64,000 nt of DNA from Flavimaricola marinus. GTDB taxonomy: Bacteria > Pseudomonadota > Alphaproteobacteria > Rhodobacterales > Rhodobacteraceae. The position numbers were made by a program, and so were the translations under genes. Within the stretch, counting starts at the first letter, position 1. Every line of letters starts with the position of its first letter. Positions 50,860-60,687 of this stretch are shown here, piece after piece. The notes beneath the pieces were generated by a model that searched no databases, was not told the DNA's origin, and was given only the letters and a program-made list of their open reading frames with translations. The stretch is taken from the NCBI RefSeq assembly GCF_900184895.1, contig NZ_FXZK01000009.1, positions 1-64,000 on the forward strand. Reading direction: 5' to 3'.

Positions 50860-53800
50860 ATGTCCACTTCATACGATCAAGCTTGGGTTGCAGCCGAAGA
50901 AGCCAAGCGCCAGTGGATGGCTGAGAACAGCCTCTACTCTGAAGCCGAAGAGCATTCCTCTTGTGGTGTCGGCCTTGTGGTGGCCATCGACGGCAAGCCC
51001 TCGCGCGATGTCGTCGAAGGCGGGATCAACGCGCTCAAGGCCATCTGGCACCGCGGCGCCGTGGATGCAGACGGCAAGACCGGCGACGGTGCCGGTATCC
51101 ATGTGCAGATCCCGGTCCCGTTCTTTGCCGATCAGATCGCCCGCACGGGTCACAAGATGACGCCGGACAAGCTGATTGCCGTGGGTCAGGTCTTTTTGCC
51201 GCGCACCGATTTCGGCGCCCAGGAGACCTGCCGGACCATCGTCGAAACCGAAGTCCTTCGGATGGGCCATTACATCTATGGTTGGCGCCATGTGCCGGTG
51301 GACATCACCTGTCTGGGCGAAAAGGCCAACGCCACCCGCCCGGAAATCGAACAGATCCTGATCCGCTGCGAGAAGGACATGAACGCCGAGGAATTCGAGC
51401 GCGAACTCTACATCATTCGCCGCCGGATCGAGAAAGCCGCCGCCGCCGCTGGTGTTGCGCAGCTTTACCTTGCGTCGCTGTCCTGCCGATCGATCATCTA
51501 CAAGGGCATGATGCTGGCCGAGCAGGTTGCGGACTTCTACCCCGATCTTCAAGATCCTCGTTTCGAGTCCGCCTTTGCGATCTATCACCAGCGCTATTCC
51601 ACCAACACTTTCCCTCAGTGGTGGCTGGCCCAGCCGTTCCGGATGCTTGCCCACAACGGCGAGATCAACACCCTAAAGGGCAACCTGAACTGGATGAAGA
51701 GCCACGAGATCCGCATGGCCTCAACCACATTCGGCGACATGGCCGAGGACATCAAACCGATCGTGCCGCAGGGATCGTCGGACTCTGCCGCGCTGGACGC
51801 GGTGTTCGAGGTCATGGTTCGTGCCGGGCGCAGCGCGCCGATGGCCAAGACGATGCTCGTTCCCGAAGCATGGTCGAAGTCCGCCGTCGAGATGCCGCAG
51901 GCTTGGCAGGACATGTACAACTATTGCAACGCCGTGATGGAGCCGTGGGACGGGCCTGCCGCCCTTGCCATGACCGACGGACGTTGGGTCTGCGGCGGGC
52001 TTGACCGGAACGGTTTGCGCCCGATGCGCTATGTCGTGACCGGCGATGGTCTGTTGATCGCGGGTTCGGAGGCCGGGATGGTCCCCATCGATGAGCGCAG
52101 CGTCGTGGAGAAGGGCGCACTTGGGCCGGGCCAGATGATCGCAGTCGATATGCAGGAAGGTGTTCTCTACCACGACACCGAAATGAAGGATCGGCTCGCC
52201 GCGTCGCAGCCATATGCGGAATGGACCGAGAAGGTCGTCGCCCTTAACGACATCCTGCGCGACGTGCCCGAGGCCCACATCTACGAAGGCCAGGAGCTTC
52301 GCCAGCGCCAGATTGCGGCCGGCTATTCGATGGAGGATCTCGAACAGGTTCTTGCGCCGATGGCCGAGGACGGCAAGGAAATGATCGCCAGCATGGGCGA
52401 CGATACACCCTCGGCGGTCCTGTCGTCGAAATATCGCCCGCTGTCGCACTTCTTCCGCCAGAACTTCAGCCAAGTCACCAACCCGCCCATCGACAGCTTG
52501 CGTGAAGCTCGGGTGATGAGCCTCAAGACCCGTTTCGGCAACCTCAAGAACGTGCTGGACGAAGACAGCAGCCAGACCGAGATCCTCGTGCTGGAGAGCC
52601 CGTTCATCGCCAACGCCGAATTCGACGTGATGGTCGAACAGTTCGGTGACAGCGTCGCCTTTGTCGATTGCACCTTCCCCGTGAGCTCCGCCCCCGACGC
52701 CTTGCGTCTGGGACTGGAGCGGATTCGCGCCGAGGCAGAAGATGCCGTGCGGTCGGGAGCGGGACATATCGTCCTCACGGACCAGCATCAGAACGCCGAT
52801 AAGGTGGCGATGCCGATGATCCTTGCTACCAGCGCCGTTCATTCGTGGCTGACCCGCAAGGGCCTGCGCACCTTCTGTTCGATCAACGTCCGGTCGGCAG
52901 AATGCATCGACCCGCATTATTTCGCGGTTTTGATTTCGAGCGGTGCGACGACCGTCAACGCCTATCTGGCACAGGATTCCATCGCCGATCGCCTTCGTCG
53001 CGGTCTGATCGATGGTACGCTGACCGACGCGATGCGCCGGTATCGTGCCGCTGTGGACGCGGGCCTGCTCAAGATCATGTCCAAGATGGGCATTTCCGTG
53101 ATTTCGTCCTATCGCGGCGGACTGAATTTCGAGGCCGTCGGCCTGAGCCGTGCGATGTGTGCCGAGTATTTCCCGGGCATGCACAGCCGGATCAGCGGTA
53201 TCGGCACCAGCGGCATTCAGAAGAAGCTCGAGGAGGTCCACGCAAACGGCTGGAAGAAGGGCACGGACGTGCTGCCGATCGGCGGTTTCTACAAAGCCCG
53301 TCGCTCCGGCGAAAAACACGCTTGGGAAGCCACGACGATGCACATGTTGCAGGCCGCCTGCGACCGTGCCTCTTATGAGTTGTGGACCCGCTTCAGTCAG
53401 GCGATGCAGTCGAACCCGCCGATCCATCTGCGCGATCTGCTTGCCATCAAGCCATTGGGCGAGCCGATCCCGATCGAGCAGGTCGAGAGCATCACCGCGA
53501 TCCGCAAACGCTTTGTCACGCCCGGCATGTCCTTGGGTGCGCTCAGCCCGGAGGCCCACAAGACCCTGAACGTGGCCATGAACCGCATCGGTGCCAAGTC
53601 CGACAGCGGCGAGGGCGGCGAGGATCCGGCGCATTTCCTGCCCGAGCCGAACGGCGACAACCCCTCGGCCAAGATCAAGCAGGTGGCCTCGGGCCGCTTT
53701 GGTGTCACCGCCGAGTATCTCAACGCCTGCGAAGAGCTCGAGATCAAGGTCGCACAGGGTGCGAAGCCCGGCGAGGGTGGTCAGTTGCCCGGCATGAAGG

Positions 53801-55401
53801 TCACCGATCTGATCGCGCGGCTCCGCCATTCGACCAAGGGTGTCACTCTGATCAGCCCGCCGCCTCATCACGACATCTACTCGATCGAGGATCTGGCGCA
53901 GCTGATCTACGACCTCAAGCAGATCAACCCGCGCTGCAAGGTGACGGTCAAGCTGGTGTCCTCGTCGGGCGTTGGCACGATTGCCGCCGGTGTCGCCAAG
54001 GCCAAGGCCGACGTGATCCTGATTTCGGGTCACAACGGCGGCACGGGTGCCTCTCCGGGCACGTCGATCAAGTACGCCGGACTGCCGTGGGAAATGGGTC
54101 TGACCGAGGCTCACCAAGTGCTCGCCATGAACAACCTGCGCAGCCGGGTGACCTTGCGCACCGATGGCGGTTTGCGCACCGGACGCGACATCGTCATGGC
54201 TGCGATGCTCGGTGCCGAGGAATACGGCATCGGCACTGCCGCACTGATCGCGATGGGTTGCATCATGGTTCGCCAGTGTCAGAGCAATACCTGCCCGGTC
54301 GGCGTCTGCACACAGGACGAAGCTTTGCGCCAGAAGTTCACCGGCAATGCCGAGAAGGTGGTCAACCTGATCACCTTCTACGCCACCGAAGTTCGCGAGA
54401 TCCTCGCCAGCATCGGAGCCCGGTCGCTCGACGACGTGATCGGCCGTGCCGATCTGCTGACGCAGGTCAGCCGTGGCTCTGCCCATCTGGACGATCTGGA
54501 CCTGAACCCGTTGCTCATCACCGTCGATGGGGCGGCGGACATCAGCTATGACCGGACGAAGCCTCGCAACGAGGTGCCGGACACGCTGGACGCGGAGATC
54601 GTCAAGGATGCCGCACGGTTCCTGAACGAAGGCGAGAAGATGCAGCTGGAATACGCGGTGCAGAACACGCTGCGCACCATCGGCACGCGCACCTCGAGCC
54701 ACATCATCAAGAACTTCGGCATGCGCAACTCTCTGCAGCCGGATCACCTGACGGTGAAGCTCAAGGGCTCTGCCGGGCAATCGCTCGGGGCCTTTGCGGC
54801 GCCGGGCCTGAAGCTGGAGGTTTCCGGCGATGCCAACGACTATGTCGGCAAGGGCCTGTCGGGTGGCACGATTGTGGTGCGCCCGCCGATGGCGAGCCCG
54901 CTGATTGCATCGGAGAACACGATCATCGGCAACACGGTGCTCTACGGCGCAACCGACGGCTATCTCTTTGCGGCCGGCCGCGCGGGCGAACGCTTTGCCG
55001 TGCGTAACTCGGGCGCAAAGGTGGTGATCGAAGGCTGTGGCTCCAACGGTTGCGAATACATGACCGGCGGCGTCGCTGTGATCCTTGGGTCGATCGGGGC
55101 CAACTTTGGCGCCGGCATGACGGGTGGCATGGCATATCTCTATGATCCCGACGGCCTGTCCGAACCGTTGTTGAACATGGAGACGCTGGTCACCTGCCCC
55201 GTCACCGTCGACCATTGGGACGAACAGTTGCACGCATTGGTCACGGCCCATGCCAAGGAGACCGGGAGCGTCAAGGCAACCGAGATCCTGCAGCACTGGG
55301 ATCTGGAGCGGAGCAACTTCGTGCAGATTTGTCCAAAGGAGATGCTGCCTCATCTGGCGCATCCGCTGACCAGCGAACCGCAGGCCATGCCTGCCGAGTA
55401 G
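50860..55401 (+). CDS. gltB: Glutamate synthase, large subunit
   Basis: This 1513-residue alpha subunit makes two glutamates from glutamine and 2-oxoglutarate. A short propeptide of 34 residues precedes the catalytic Cys35 (HSSCGVGLV) of the class II amidotransferase domain. A central region and an FMN-binding synthase domain follow, with the 3Fe-4S ligands in CIMVRQCQSNTCPVGVC. The C-terminal beta-helix (GXGXG) domain contains NGCEYMTGGVAVILG and FGAGMTGGMAY. The full-length frame is uninterrupted. A terminator follows at once. Confidence 0.97.
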   Translation: MSTSYDQAWVAAEEAKRQWMAENSLYSEAEEHSSCGVGLVVAIDGKPSRDVVEGGINALKAIWHRGAVDADGKTGDGAGIHVQIPVPFFADQIARTGHKMTPDKLIAVGQVFLPRTDFGAQETCRTIVETEVLRMGHYIYGWRHVPVDITCLGEKANATRPEIEQILIRCEKDMNAEEFERELYIIRRRIEKAAAAAGVAQLYLASLSCRSIIYKGMMLAEQVADFYPDLQDPRFESAFAIYHQRYSTNTFPQWWLAQPFRMLAHNGEINTLKGNLNWMKSHEIRMASTTFGDMAEDIKPIVPQGSSDSAALDAVFEVMVRAGRSAPMAKTMLVPEAWSKSAVEMPQAWQDMYNYCNAVMEPWDGPAALAMTDGRWVCGGLDRNGLRPMRYVVTGDGLLIAGSEAGMVPIDERSVVEKGALGPGQMIAVDMQEGVLYHDTEMKDRLAASQPYAEWTEKVVALNDILRDVPEAHIYEGQELRQRQIAAGYSMEDLEQVLAPMAEDGKEMIASMGDDTPSAVLSSKYRPLSHFFRQNFSQVTNPPIDSLREARVMSLKTRFGNLKNVLDEDSSQTEILVLESPFIANAEFDVMVEQFGDSVAFVDCTFPVSSAPDALRLGLERIRAEAEDAVRSGAGHIVLTDQHQNADKVAMPMILATSAVHSWLTRKGLRTFCSINVRSAECIDPHYFAVLISSGATTVNAYLAQDSIADRLRRGLIDGTLTDAMRRYRAAVDAGLLKIMSKMGISVISSYRGGLNFEAVGLSRAMCAEYFPGMHSRISGIGTSGIQKKLEEVHANGWKKGTDVLPIGGFYKARRSGEKHAWEATTMHMLQAACDRASYELWTRFSQAMQSNPPIHLRDLLAIKPLGEPIPIEQVESITAIRKRFVTPGMSLGALSPEAHKTLNVAMNRIGAKSDSGEGGEDPAHFLPEPNGDNPSAKIKQVASGRFGVTAEYLNACEELEIKVAQGAKPGEGGQLPGMKVTDLIARLRHSTKGVTLISPPPHHDIYSIEDLAQLIYDLKQINPRCKVTVKLVSSSGVGTIAAGVAKAKADVILISGHNGGTGASPGTSIKYAGLPWEMGLTEAHQVLAMNNLRSRVTLRTDGGLRTGRDIVMAAMLGAEEYGIGTAALIAMGCIMVRQCQSNTCPVGVCTQDEALRQKFTGNAEKVVNLITFYATEVREILASIGARSLDDVIGRADLLTQVSRGSAHLDDLDLNPLLITVDGAADISYDRTKPRNEVPDTLDAEIVKDAARFLNEGEKMQLEYAVQNTLRTIGTRTSSHIIKNFGMRNSLQPDHLTVKLKGSAGQSLGAFAAPGLKLEVSGDANDYVGKGLSGGTIVVRPPMASPLIASENTIIGNTVLYGATDGYLFAAGRAGERFAVRNSGAKVVIEGCGSNGCEYMTGGVAVILGSIGANFGAGMTGGMAYLYDPDGLSEPLLNMETLVTCPVTVDHWDEQLHALVTAHAKETGSVKATEILQHWDLERSNFVQICPKEMLPHLAHPLTSEPQAMPAE

Positions 55402-55427
55402 GGCCGGCCGTCGCTTGAACTGATCGG

Positions 55428-55458
55428 AAAGCCGGGGCTCGTCGTCCCGGCTTTTCAA
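55428..55458 (+). terminator. gltB terminator
   Basis: AAAGCCGGG at 55428-55436 pairs with CCCGGCTTT at 55446-55454 around a 9-nt loop, followed by T. It lies 27 bases after the gltB stop. The remaining 210 bp up to mtgA contain no supported gene. Confidence 0.85.
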
Positions 55459-55669
55459 TTTCCGGATAGCGCCACGGTGCGTCGCCGCAGCGGTCAGAGC
55501 GATCCGGGTTTCGCGAAAAGCCCAAGTTTCGGTCAGCCGACCGTTCGGCCCCGGAATACCCACCTGACTGACGCCCGATCATTGCTTAGAGGCCCCGACG
55601 CTGAAGAGTTGGACGATCTGGTGCCTTCTGCGACTTGACCCCTTTGGCCCATGAGTGGCTTATGACCCC

Positions 55670-56395
55670 ATGGCAAAGAAGAACTCCAAATCCACCAAGA
55701 AGGACGCGCCAAAGCGACCGTTTCGCCCGTTTCGCTGGCTGTCCCGCTGGATCGTGCGCGGTTGTCTGCTGGTGGTGGCATTCGTTTTCCTTGCTGTGGG
55801 GTTGTTTGCGGTGCTGAATCCTCCGATCACCCCCTACATGATGGGCGAATCGCGGCGCCTGGGCGGGCTGGACCGCGACTGGGTGCCGATGGAGCAGATC
55901 GCGCCGGTGATGGCCCGTTCGGCGGTGGCAGCCGAGGACGCGAACTATTGCCTGCATTGGGGGCTCGACCTCGCGGCGATACAGGCCGCACTGGATGCCG
56001 GAGGATCCAGAGGCGCCTCGACGATCAGTCAACAGGTCGTGAAGAACGTGTATCTGTGGCACGGCAGATCGTGGGTCCGCAAAGCGATTGAGGCGGTTCT
56101 GACCCCCGTTGTCGAATTGGTCTGGTCCAAACGCCGAATCCTCGAAGTCTATCTGAACGTGGCCGAATTCGATGAGGGGGTCTTTGGCGTCCAAGCCGCT
56201 TCCCGGCACTATTTCGGCGTGGATGCGGCCGATCTAAGCCAACGGCAGGCCGCCCGGCTGGCGGTCTTGTTGCCGAACCCGAAGGAGCGTGATCCGAATG
56301 CGCTGAGCCAGAGCCTGCGCAACCGTGCCGCGGGTATCGCAGACGGGGCCGCCACCATCCTTGCCGATGGACGCGCCGCCTGCTTTGAAGATTGA
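55670..56395 (+). CDS. mtgA: Monofunctional biosynthetic peptidoglycan transglycosylase
   Basis: This 241-residue inner-membrane GT51 enzyme polymerises lipid II into glycan strands. A basic N-terminus precedes one membrane helix (about residues 24-46). The GT51 motifs are AAEDANYCLHWG with the catalytic Glu, GASTISQQVVKN, and RRILEVYLNVAEF. The ATG at 55670 gives the usual MAKK start; a GTG 15 bases upstream is possible. Confidence 0.93.
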   Translation: MAKKNSKSTKKDAPKRPFRPFRWLSRWIVRGCLLVVAFVFLAVGLFAVLNPPITPYMMGESRRLGGLDRDWVPMEQIAPVMARSAVAAEDANYCLHWGLDLAAIQAALDAGGSRGASTISQQVVKNVYLWHGRSWVRKAIEAVLTPVVELVWSKRRILEVYLNVAEFDEGVFGVQAASRHYFGVDAADLSQRQAARLAVLLPNPKERDPNALSQSLRNRAAGIADGAATILADGRAACFED

Positions 56396-56436
56396 ACGGG
56401 ATTGAAAGCGCCGCGTGGCAGTGGCATTGAAGTGTC

Positions 56437-57129
56437 ATGAGCACAGATCGCCCCGCACCCCCGGCCAATGCCCTTTATCACTATCCGCTGAGCCCGTTCA
56501 GCCGGAAGGTCCGCCTGACGCTGGCCGAGAAGAAGATCGAGGTGAAGCTGATTGAAGAGCGGTATTGGGAGCAAGACCCCGATTTCATCCGCCGCAATCC
56601 AGCGGGCAAGGTTCCGATCCTGAAGCTCGGCAGCCGCGTTCTGGCCGACAGCGTCGCGATTTGCGAATACCTCGAAGAGGCGCACCCGACCCCGGCGCTG
56701 ATGCCGAATACCCCGGAGGGCCGTTACGAAGTGCGCCGTTTGATCGCGTGGTTCGATGACAAGTTCTATCACGAAGTGACCACAAAGCTGGTCGGGGAGC
56801 GCGTGTTTCGCAAGGTGATGGGCACCGGCTATCCGGACAGCGGCAATGTCAAATCCGGCTCCCGCGCGATCAAGTATCATCTGGATTACATGGCCCAACT
56901 CCTGGAGAGCCGCCGATGGCTCGCCGGCAACGAGATGTCATTGGCCGATTTCGCGGCGGCCGCCCATCTGAGTTGCCTCGACTACATCTCGGATGTGGAC
57001 TGGAACCGGTCCGACGTGGTCAAGGACTGGTATGCCAAGATCAAGTCCCGTCCAGCATTCCGGTCGTTGCTCGCCGACCAGGTCTCAGGGTTTCCGCAGC
57101 CACAGCATTATGCTGATCTGGATTTCTGA
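56437..57129 (+). CDS. Glutathione S-transferase family protein
   Basis: This 230-residue protein has an N-terminal thioredoxin-like domain (YHYPLSPFSRKVRLTLAEK, then GKVPILKLGSRVLADS with the glutathione-binding VPIL and DS elements) and a helical C-terminal domain ending near residue 225. Ser near position 20 in PLSPFSRK is the likely catalytic residue. The substrate is unknown. It lies 41 bases after mtgA. Confidence 0.9.
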   Translation: MSTDRPAPPANALYHYPLSPFSRKVRLTLAEKKIEVKLIEERYWEQDPDFIRRNPAGKVPILKLGSRVLADSVAICEYLEEAHPTPALMPNTPEGRYEVRRLIAWFDDKFYHEVTTKLVGERVFRKVMGTGYPDSGNVKSGSRAIKYHLDYMAQLLESRRWLAGNEMSLADFAAAAHLSCLDYISDVDWNRSDVVKDWYAKIKSRPAFRSLLADQVSGFPQPQHYADLDF

Positions 57130-57142
57130 TCCCAAGCTCGCT

Positions 57143-57204
57143 GGGGGGCTGTCTGCCCCCCGTCCTGCGGACTCCCCCCGAGGATATTTTGGACCCAAAG
57201 AAGC
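57143..57204. repeat. GC hairpin plus GAGGATATTTT element upstream of queG
   Basis: GGGGGGC at 57143-57149 and GCCCCCC at 57155-57161 form a 7-bp stem. It is followed by GTCCTGCGGAC and CCCCCCGAGGATATTTTGG. I remember closely similar composite sequences many times between genes of Rhodobacteraceae genomes, but only one copy is visible here, so its repeat nature is from memory. Confidence 0.4.
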
Positions 57205-58242
57205 ATGGGCCTGAAGCAAGAGCTGTTCTCCTTTGCGCTTGACGCGGGGTTTTCGAAGGCTGGCGTGTGTCGTCCCGATGCCGCACCGGAGCTGGCCGGG
57301 AGGCTGGCTGCCTTTGTCGACGCTGGTCGACATGGCCAGATGGGCTGGATGGCGGAGCGGATGGCGTGGCGTGGCGACCCCACAGCACTCTGGCCCGAGG
57401 CCCGATCCGTCATCATGTTGGCAGAAGCTTATTCGCCCGAGCATGATCCTCTGGCGGTCTTGGAGCAGACCGATCTGGCGGCCGTCAGCGTCTATGCCCA
57501 TGGCCGCGACTACCATGATCTGGTGAAGAAGCGCCTCAAGCGCGTGGCCCGTTGGTTGATCGAGCAAAGCCCCGGCGCGGAAGTGAAGGTCTTTGTGGAT
57601 ACTGCGCCGGTGATGGAGAAGCCGCTGGCCCAAGCCGCTGGGTTGGGGTGGCAAGGCAAGCATACGAACCTGCTGGGTCGCGATATCGGCAACTGGGTGT
57701 TTCTGGGCGCGATCTTCACGACCGTGGAGCTGGAGCCTGATCCACCGGAGCGCAGCCATTGCGGAAGCTGCACGGCCTGCCTCGATATCTGCTCGACGAA
57801 CGCTTTTCCAGCGCCCTACCAGCTGGATGCGCGGCGCTGCATCTCTTACCTCACGATCGAACACAAGGGGCCCGTCCCCCATGAATTACGGGCGCTGATG
57901 GGCAATCGGATATACGGCTGTGATGACTGCCTGGCCGTCTGCCCCTGGAATAAATTCGCGGTGGCGGCGAAGGAAATGCGATATCTTCGCGATGGCCCCG
58001 CCCCCGAACTTGCCGATCTGGTGTCCCTCGACGATGCGGCGTTTCGCGCGATGTTTTCGGGAAGCCCCATCAAACGGATTGGTCGCAACCGATTCGTGCG
58101 AAATGTCTTGTATGCGATCGGCAATTCCGGACGGGGCGCTCTTGCGGACGCCGCGCGCCCGCTGTCGAAGGACCCTGACCCGGTGGTGGCAGAGGCGGCG
58201 AACTGGGCTATCTCGACTCTCGAAACCAACTCGGGAGCCTGA
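57205..58242 (+). CDS. queG: Epoxyqueuosine reductase
   Basis: This 345-residue cobalamin-dependent iron-sulfur enzyme makes the last step of queuosine synthesis in tRNA. Two 4Fe-4S sets are visible: [16 protein letters not shown] with RRC further on, and [13 protein letters not shown]. The C-terminal HEAT-like helices follow ([22 protein letters not shown]). Length and order match QueG. The next gene starts four bases after the stop. Confidence 0.95.
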   Translation: MGLKQELFSFALDAGFSKAGVCRPDAAPELAGRLAAFVDAGRHGQMGWMAERMAWRGDPTALWPEARSVIMLAEAYSPEHDPLAVLEQTDLAAVSVYAHGRDYHDLVKKRLKRVARWLIEQSPGAEVKVFVDTAPVMEKPLAQAAGLGWQGKHTNLLGRDIGNWVFLGAIFTTVELEPDPPERSHCGSCTACLDICSTNAFPAPYQLDARRCISYLTIEHKGPVPHELRALMGNRIYGCDDCLAVCPWNKFAVAAKEMRYLRDGPAPELADLVSLDDAAFRAMFSGSPIKRIGRNRFVRNVLYAIGNSGRGALADAARPLSKDPDPVVAEAANWAISTLETNSGA

Positions 58243-58245
58243 GAC

Positions 58246-59415
58246 ATGAGATTTGGACTGATCGCCGCCGCTTTGTGGCCCTACGCCGTCATCGCGCAGC
58301 CGGTTGAGCAGGGCCCGCCCAATGCGGATTTCGCCCCGGCATTCGAGGCGCAGACTAGAGCGCCTGCATTGCCGCAGACGCCCGTCACCGTGGAGCGATT
58401 CGTCGAAGGGCTGGCAAACCCATGGGGTATTGCGCCGCTTCCCGATGGTGGTTGGCTGGTGACGGAACGACCCGGAACCTTGCGCGTGGTTTCTGCCGAC
58501 GGCTCTGTGTCCATGCCCTTGGTCGGCGTGCCGGAGGTCGACAATCGCAGACAAGGAGGCCTGCTCGACGTCACCGTAAGCCCCGAATTCGCCACGGACA
58601 GAATGGTCTATCTGACCTATGCCAAAGCAGTGGATGGCGGAGTTGTTACCGCTGCGGCGCGGGGCGTTCTGGCCGAGGATATGGCCGCATTGACCGACGT
58701 TTCGGATATTTTCGTCCAAACACCGCCATCCAGCACCCCGATGCACTATGGCTCCCGCATCATAGTCGATGGCGACTATGTCTGGATCACCACGGGTGAG
58801 CACTCCTCGGAGAGCGATCGCGTACTGGCCCAGGATGTTACCTCGACCTACGGCAAGGTGGTTCGGCTCTTTCGTGACGGGTCCGTGCCCGACGACAATC
58901 CCTTTGTCGGGACCGAAGCGGATCCGGCGATCTGGTCTTTGGGCCATCGCAACGTACAAGGTGCCGCCCTGGGGCCGGACGGCGCGCTTTGGACCGTGGA
59001 ACACGGTCCGGCCGGTGGCGACGAACTGAACCGGCCGGCGCCGGGTGCAAACTACGGCTGGCCCGTGGTCAGCTATGGCATCAACTACAACGGTTCCGAG
59101 GTTGGCAGCGGTGCGGCCCGCGCACCGGGTTTCGAGGAACCGATCTACTACTGGGATCCGGTCATCGCCCCTGGTGGCATGGGATTCTACGACGGCGACT
59201 ATGCGCCTTGGCAAGGCGATCTCTTGATCGGGTCGCTGAACCCGGGTGCATTGGTGCGATTGTCATTCTCCGACGGCCTCGTGGCAGGCGAGGAGCGCGT
59301 GATTACCGATCAGGGCCGAATCCGCGATGTCGAGATCACGCCCGACGGCTCTGTTCTGCTGCTGATCGACGCACCGATGCCCTATGGCGGAATCGTGCGA
59401 GTGACACCGGGGTGA
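58246..59415 (+). CDS. PQQ-dependent sugar dehydrogenase family protein
   Basis: This 389-residue protein has a signal peptide (to about residue 17) and a six-bladed beta-propeller of the soluble glucose dehydrogenase / Asd family. ANPWGIAPLPDGGWLVTERPG and GHRNVQGAALGPDGALWTVEHGPAGGDELN are family signatures. It should act in the periplasm as an aldose dehydrogenase with PQQ and calcium. The sugar is unknown. It begins four bases after queG. Confidence 0.9.
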   Translation: MRFGLIAAALWPYAVIAQPVEQGPPNADFAPAFEAQTRAPALPQTPVTVERFVEGLANPWGIAPLPDGGWLVTERPGTLRVVSADGSVSMPLVGVPEVDNRRQGGLLDVTVSPEFATDRMVYLTYAKAVDGGVVTAAARGVLAEDMAALTDVSDIFVQTPPSSTPMHYGSRIIVDGDYVWITTGEHSSESDRVLAQDVTSTYGKVVRLFRDGSVPDDNPFVGTEADPAIWSLGHRNVQGAALGPDGALWTVEHGPAGGDELNRPAPGANYGWPVVSYGINYNGSEVGSGAARAPGFEEPIYYWDPVIAPGGMGFYDGDYAPWQGDLLIGSLNPGALVRLSFSDGLVAGEERVITDQGRIRDVEITPDGSVLLLIDAPMPYGGIVRVTPG

Positions 59416-59469
59416 TTCCACGGCCGATCTGTGGTATCGTTGTTCTCCATCAGACGAAGGAGAAGCACA

Positions 59470-59640
59470 ATGCAACGCCATATCGTTGATCGACCACGCG
59501 CCCCGTCGACGTCACGACGGCTTGCCCAGTTCCTGCGGCTGGACCTGCAGAAATCCCAGAGAATGCTGCAATCCGACAGGACACGCGGACAATCGCGACT
59601 GCGGCACTATTTGCGGATCGCCCGCGGCTACTCCGCCTGA
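59470..59640 (+). CDS. Small basic protein, hypothetical
   Basis: This 56-residue reading frame has an ATG behind a perfect AAGGAG at seven bases' spacing. The product is very arginine-rich, with no membrane segment and no recognised family. A second frame overlaps it. The ribosome-binding site and its spacing favour expression, but proof is lacking. Confidence 0.45.
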   Translation: MQRHIVDRPRAPSTSRRLAQFLRLDLQKSQRMLQSDRTRGQSRLRHYLRIARGYSA

Positions 59641-59697
59641 TTTCGCGGTTTTATCTGGAATTTGGCAGGCTTAGAGTGCCCTTGAAAGGACACTCCT

Positions 59698-60633
59698 ATG
59701 GCTATGGCAACTTCCCAACCCCTACGGGGCATCGCCTATAAGGTGACGTCCGTTTGCGTCTTTGTCGCGATGGCATCGCTGATCAAGGCCAGCTCGGGCC
59801 ATGTACCGCCGGGCGAGGCCGTGTTCTTCAGGTGCTTTTTTGCGATTCCTGTCATTATCGTCTGGCTGATGTGGCGTGGAGAATTGCGCGATGGCCTGAA
59901 GACCCAGAATCCGATGGCCCACCTCTGGCGCGGCTTGATCGGAACCATGGGCATGGGGCTCGGCTTTGCGGGTCTCGGCCTATTGCCGCTGCCCGAGGTG
60001 ACGGCGATCGGCTATGCCTCGCCGCTGCTGGTGGTGGTCTTTGCCGCGATGTTCCTGAACGAACGGGTGCGCCTCGTGCGTTTATCGGCCGTCGCCCTGG
60101 GGCTGATCGGCGTGATGATCGTGCTGTCGCCGCGCCTGTCTATCGGCGCAGAGATCGACACGAGCGAGACATTGGGTGCAGTCGTCGTACTCGGAAGCGC
60201 CTTTTTCGCAGCGCTGGCTCAGGTTTTCATCCGCAAACTCGTGCAAACGGAAACGACGGCGTCGATCGTCTTTTGGTTTTTTGTCACCGCCTCTCTTCTT
60301 TCGCTAATCACCATCTACTGGGGCTGGGTCTGGCCCAATCTGTCGGAACTGATCATGTTGGTCATGGCCGGTATTCTGGGCGGAATCGGCCAGATTCTGG
60401 TGACGTCGAGCTATCGCTATGCCGATGCCTCGCTGATCGCTCCGTTCGACTACACGTCGATGCTGCTGGCAATTGCGGTCGGCTTCTTTGTCTTTGGTGA
60501 AGTCCCTACCCTGACGATGATCACCGGCGCCGCCATCATCATCGCAGCCGGCGTCCTCATCATCCTGCGTGAGGCGCAACTGGGCATGGAACGAAACCGC
60601 CAACGCCGCGCAACGTCACCGGGAGGGAACTGA
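59698..60633 (+). CDS. DMT-family transporter (EamA)
   Basis: This 311-residue membrane protein has ten predicted helices in two EamA repeats. Stretches such as PPGEAVFFRCFFAIP and APFDYTSMLLAIAVGFFVFGEVP are typical of the drug/metabolite exporter superfamily. The substrate is unknown. It is convergent with aroC. Confidence 0.88.
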   Translation: MAMATSQPLRGIAYKVTSVCVFVAMASLIKASSGHVPPGEAVFFRCFFAIPVIIVWLMWRGELRDGLKTQNPMAHLWRGLIGTMGMGLGFAGLGLLPLPEVTAIGYASPLLVVVFAAMFLNERVRLVRLSAVALGLIGVMIVLSPRLSIGAEIDTSETLGAVVVLGSAFFAALAQVFIRKLVQTETTASIVFWFFVTASLLSLITIYWGWVWPNLSELIMLVMAGILGGIGQILVTSSYRYADASLIAPFDYTSMLLAIAVGFFVFGEVPTLTMITGAAIIIAAGVLIILREAQLGMERNRQRRATSPGGN

Positions 60634-60653
60634 CCCCCCCCTTCATCTTGGCC

Positions 60654-60682
60654 AAAAAACTCAAATCCTGACCGAAGTCAGG
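60654..60682 (-). terminator. aroC terminator with TTCG tetraloop
   Basis: Read on the minus strand, CCTGAC-TTCG-GTCAGG forms a 6-bp stem capped by the very stable UUCG loop, followed by ATTTGAG and six T. It starts six bases after the aroC stop and overlaps the end region of the DMT gene transcript. Confidence 0.8.
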
Positions 60683-60687
60683 GAGGT

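Noticed and set aside
51721-55563. A very long minus-strand open frame (1280 codons) opposite gltB
   Set aside because: It lies entirely against the well-supported gltB and mirrors its codon pattern. GC-rich coding sequence often leaves the antisense frame free of stops. The translation has no recognisable domain and is histidine/arginine-rich.
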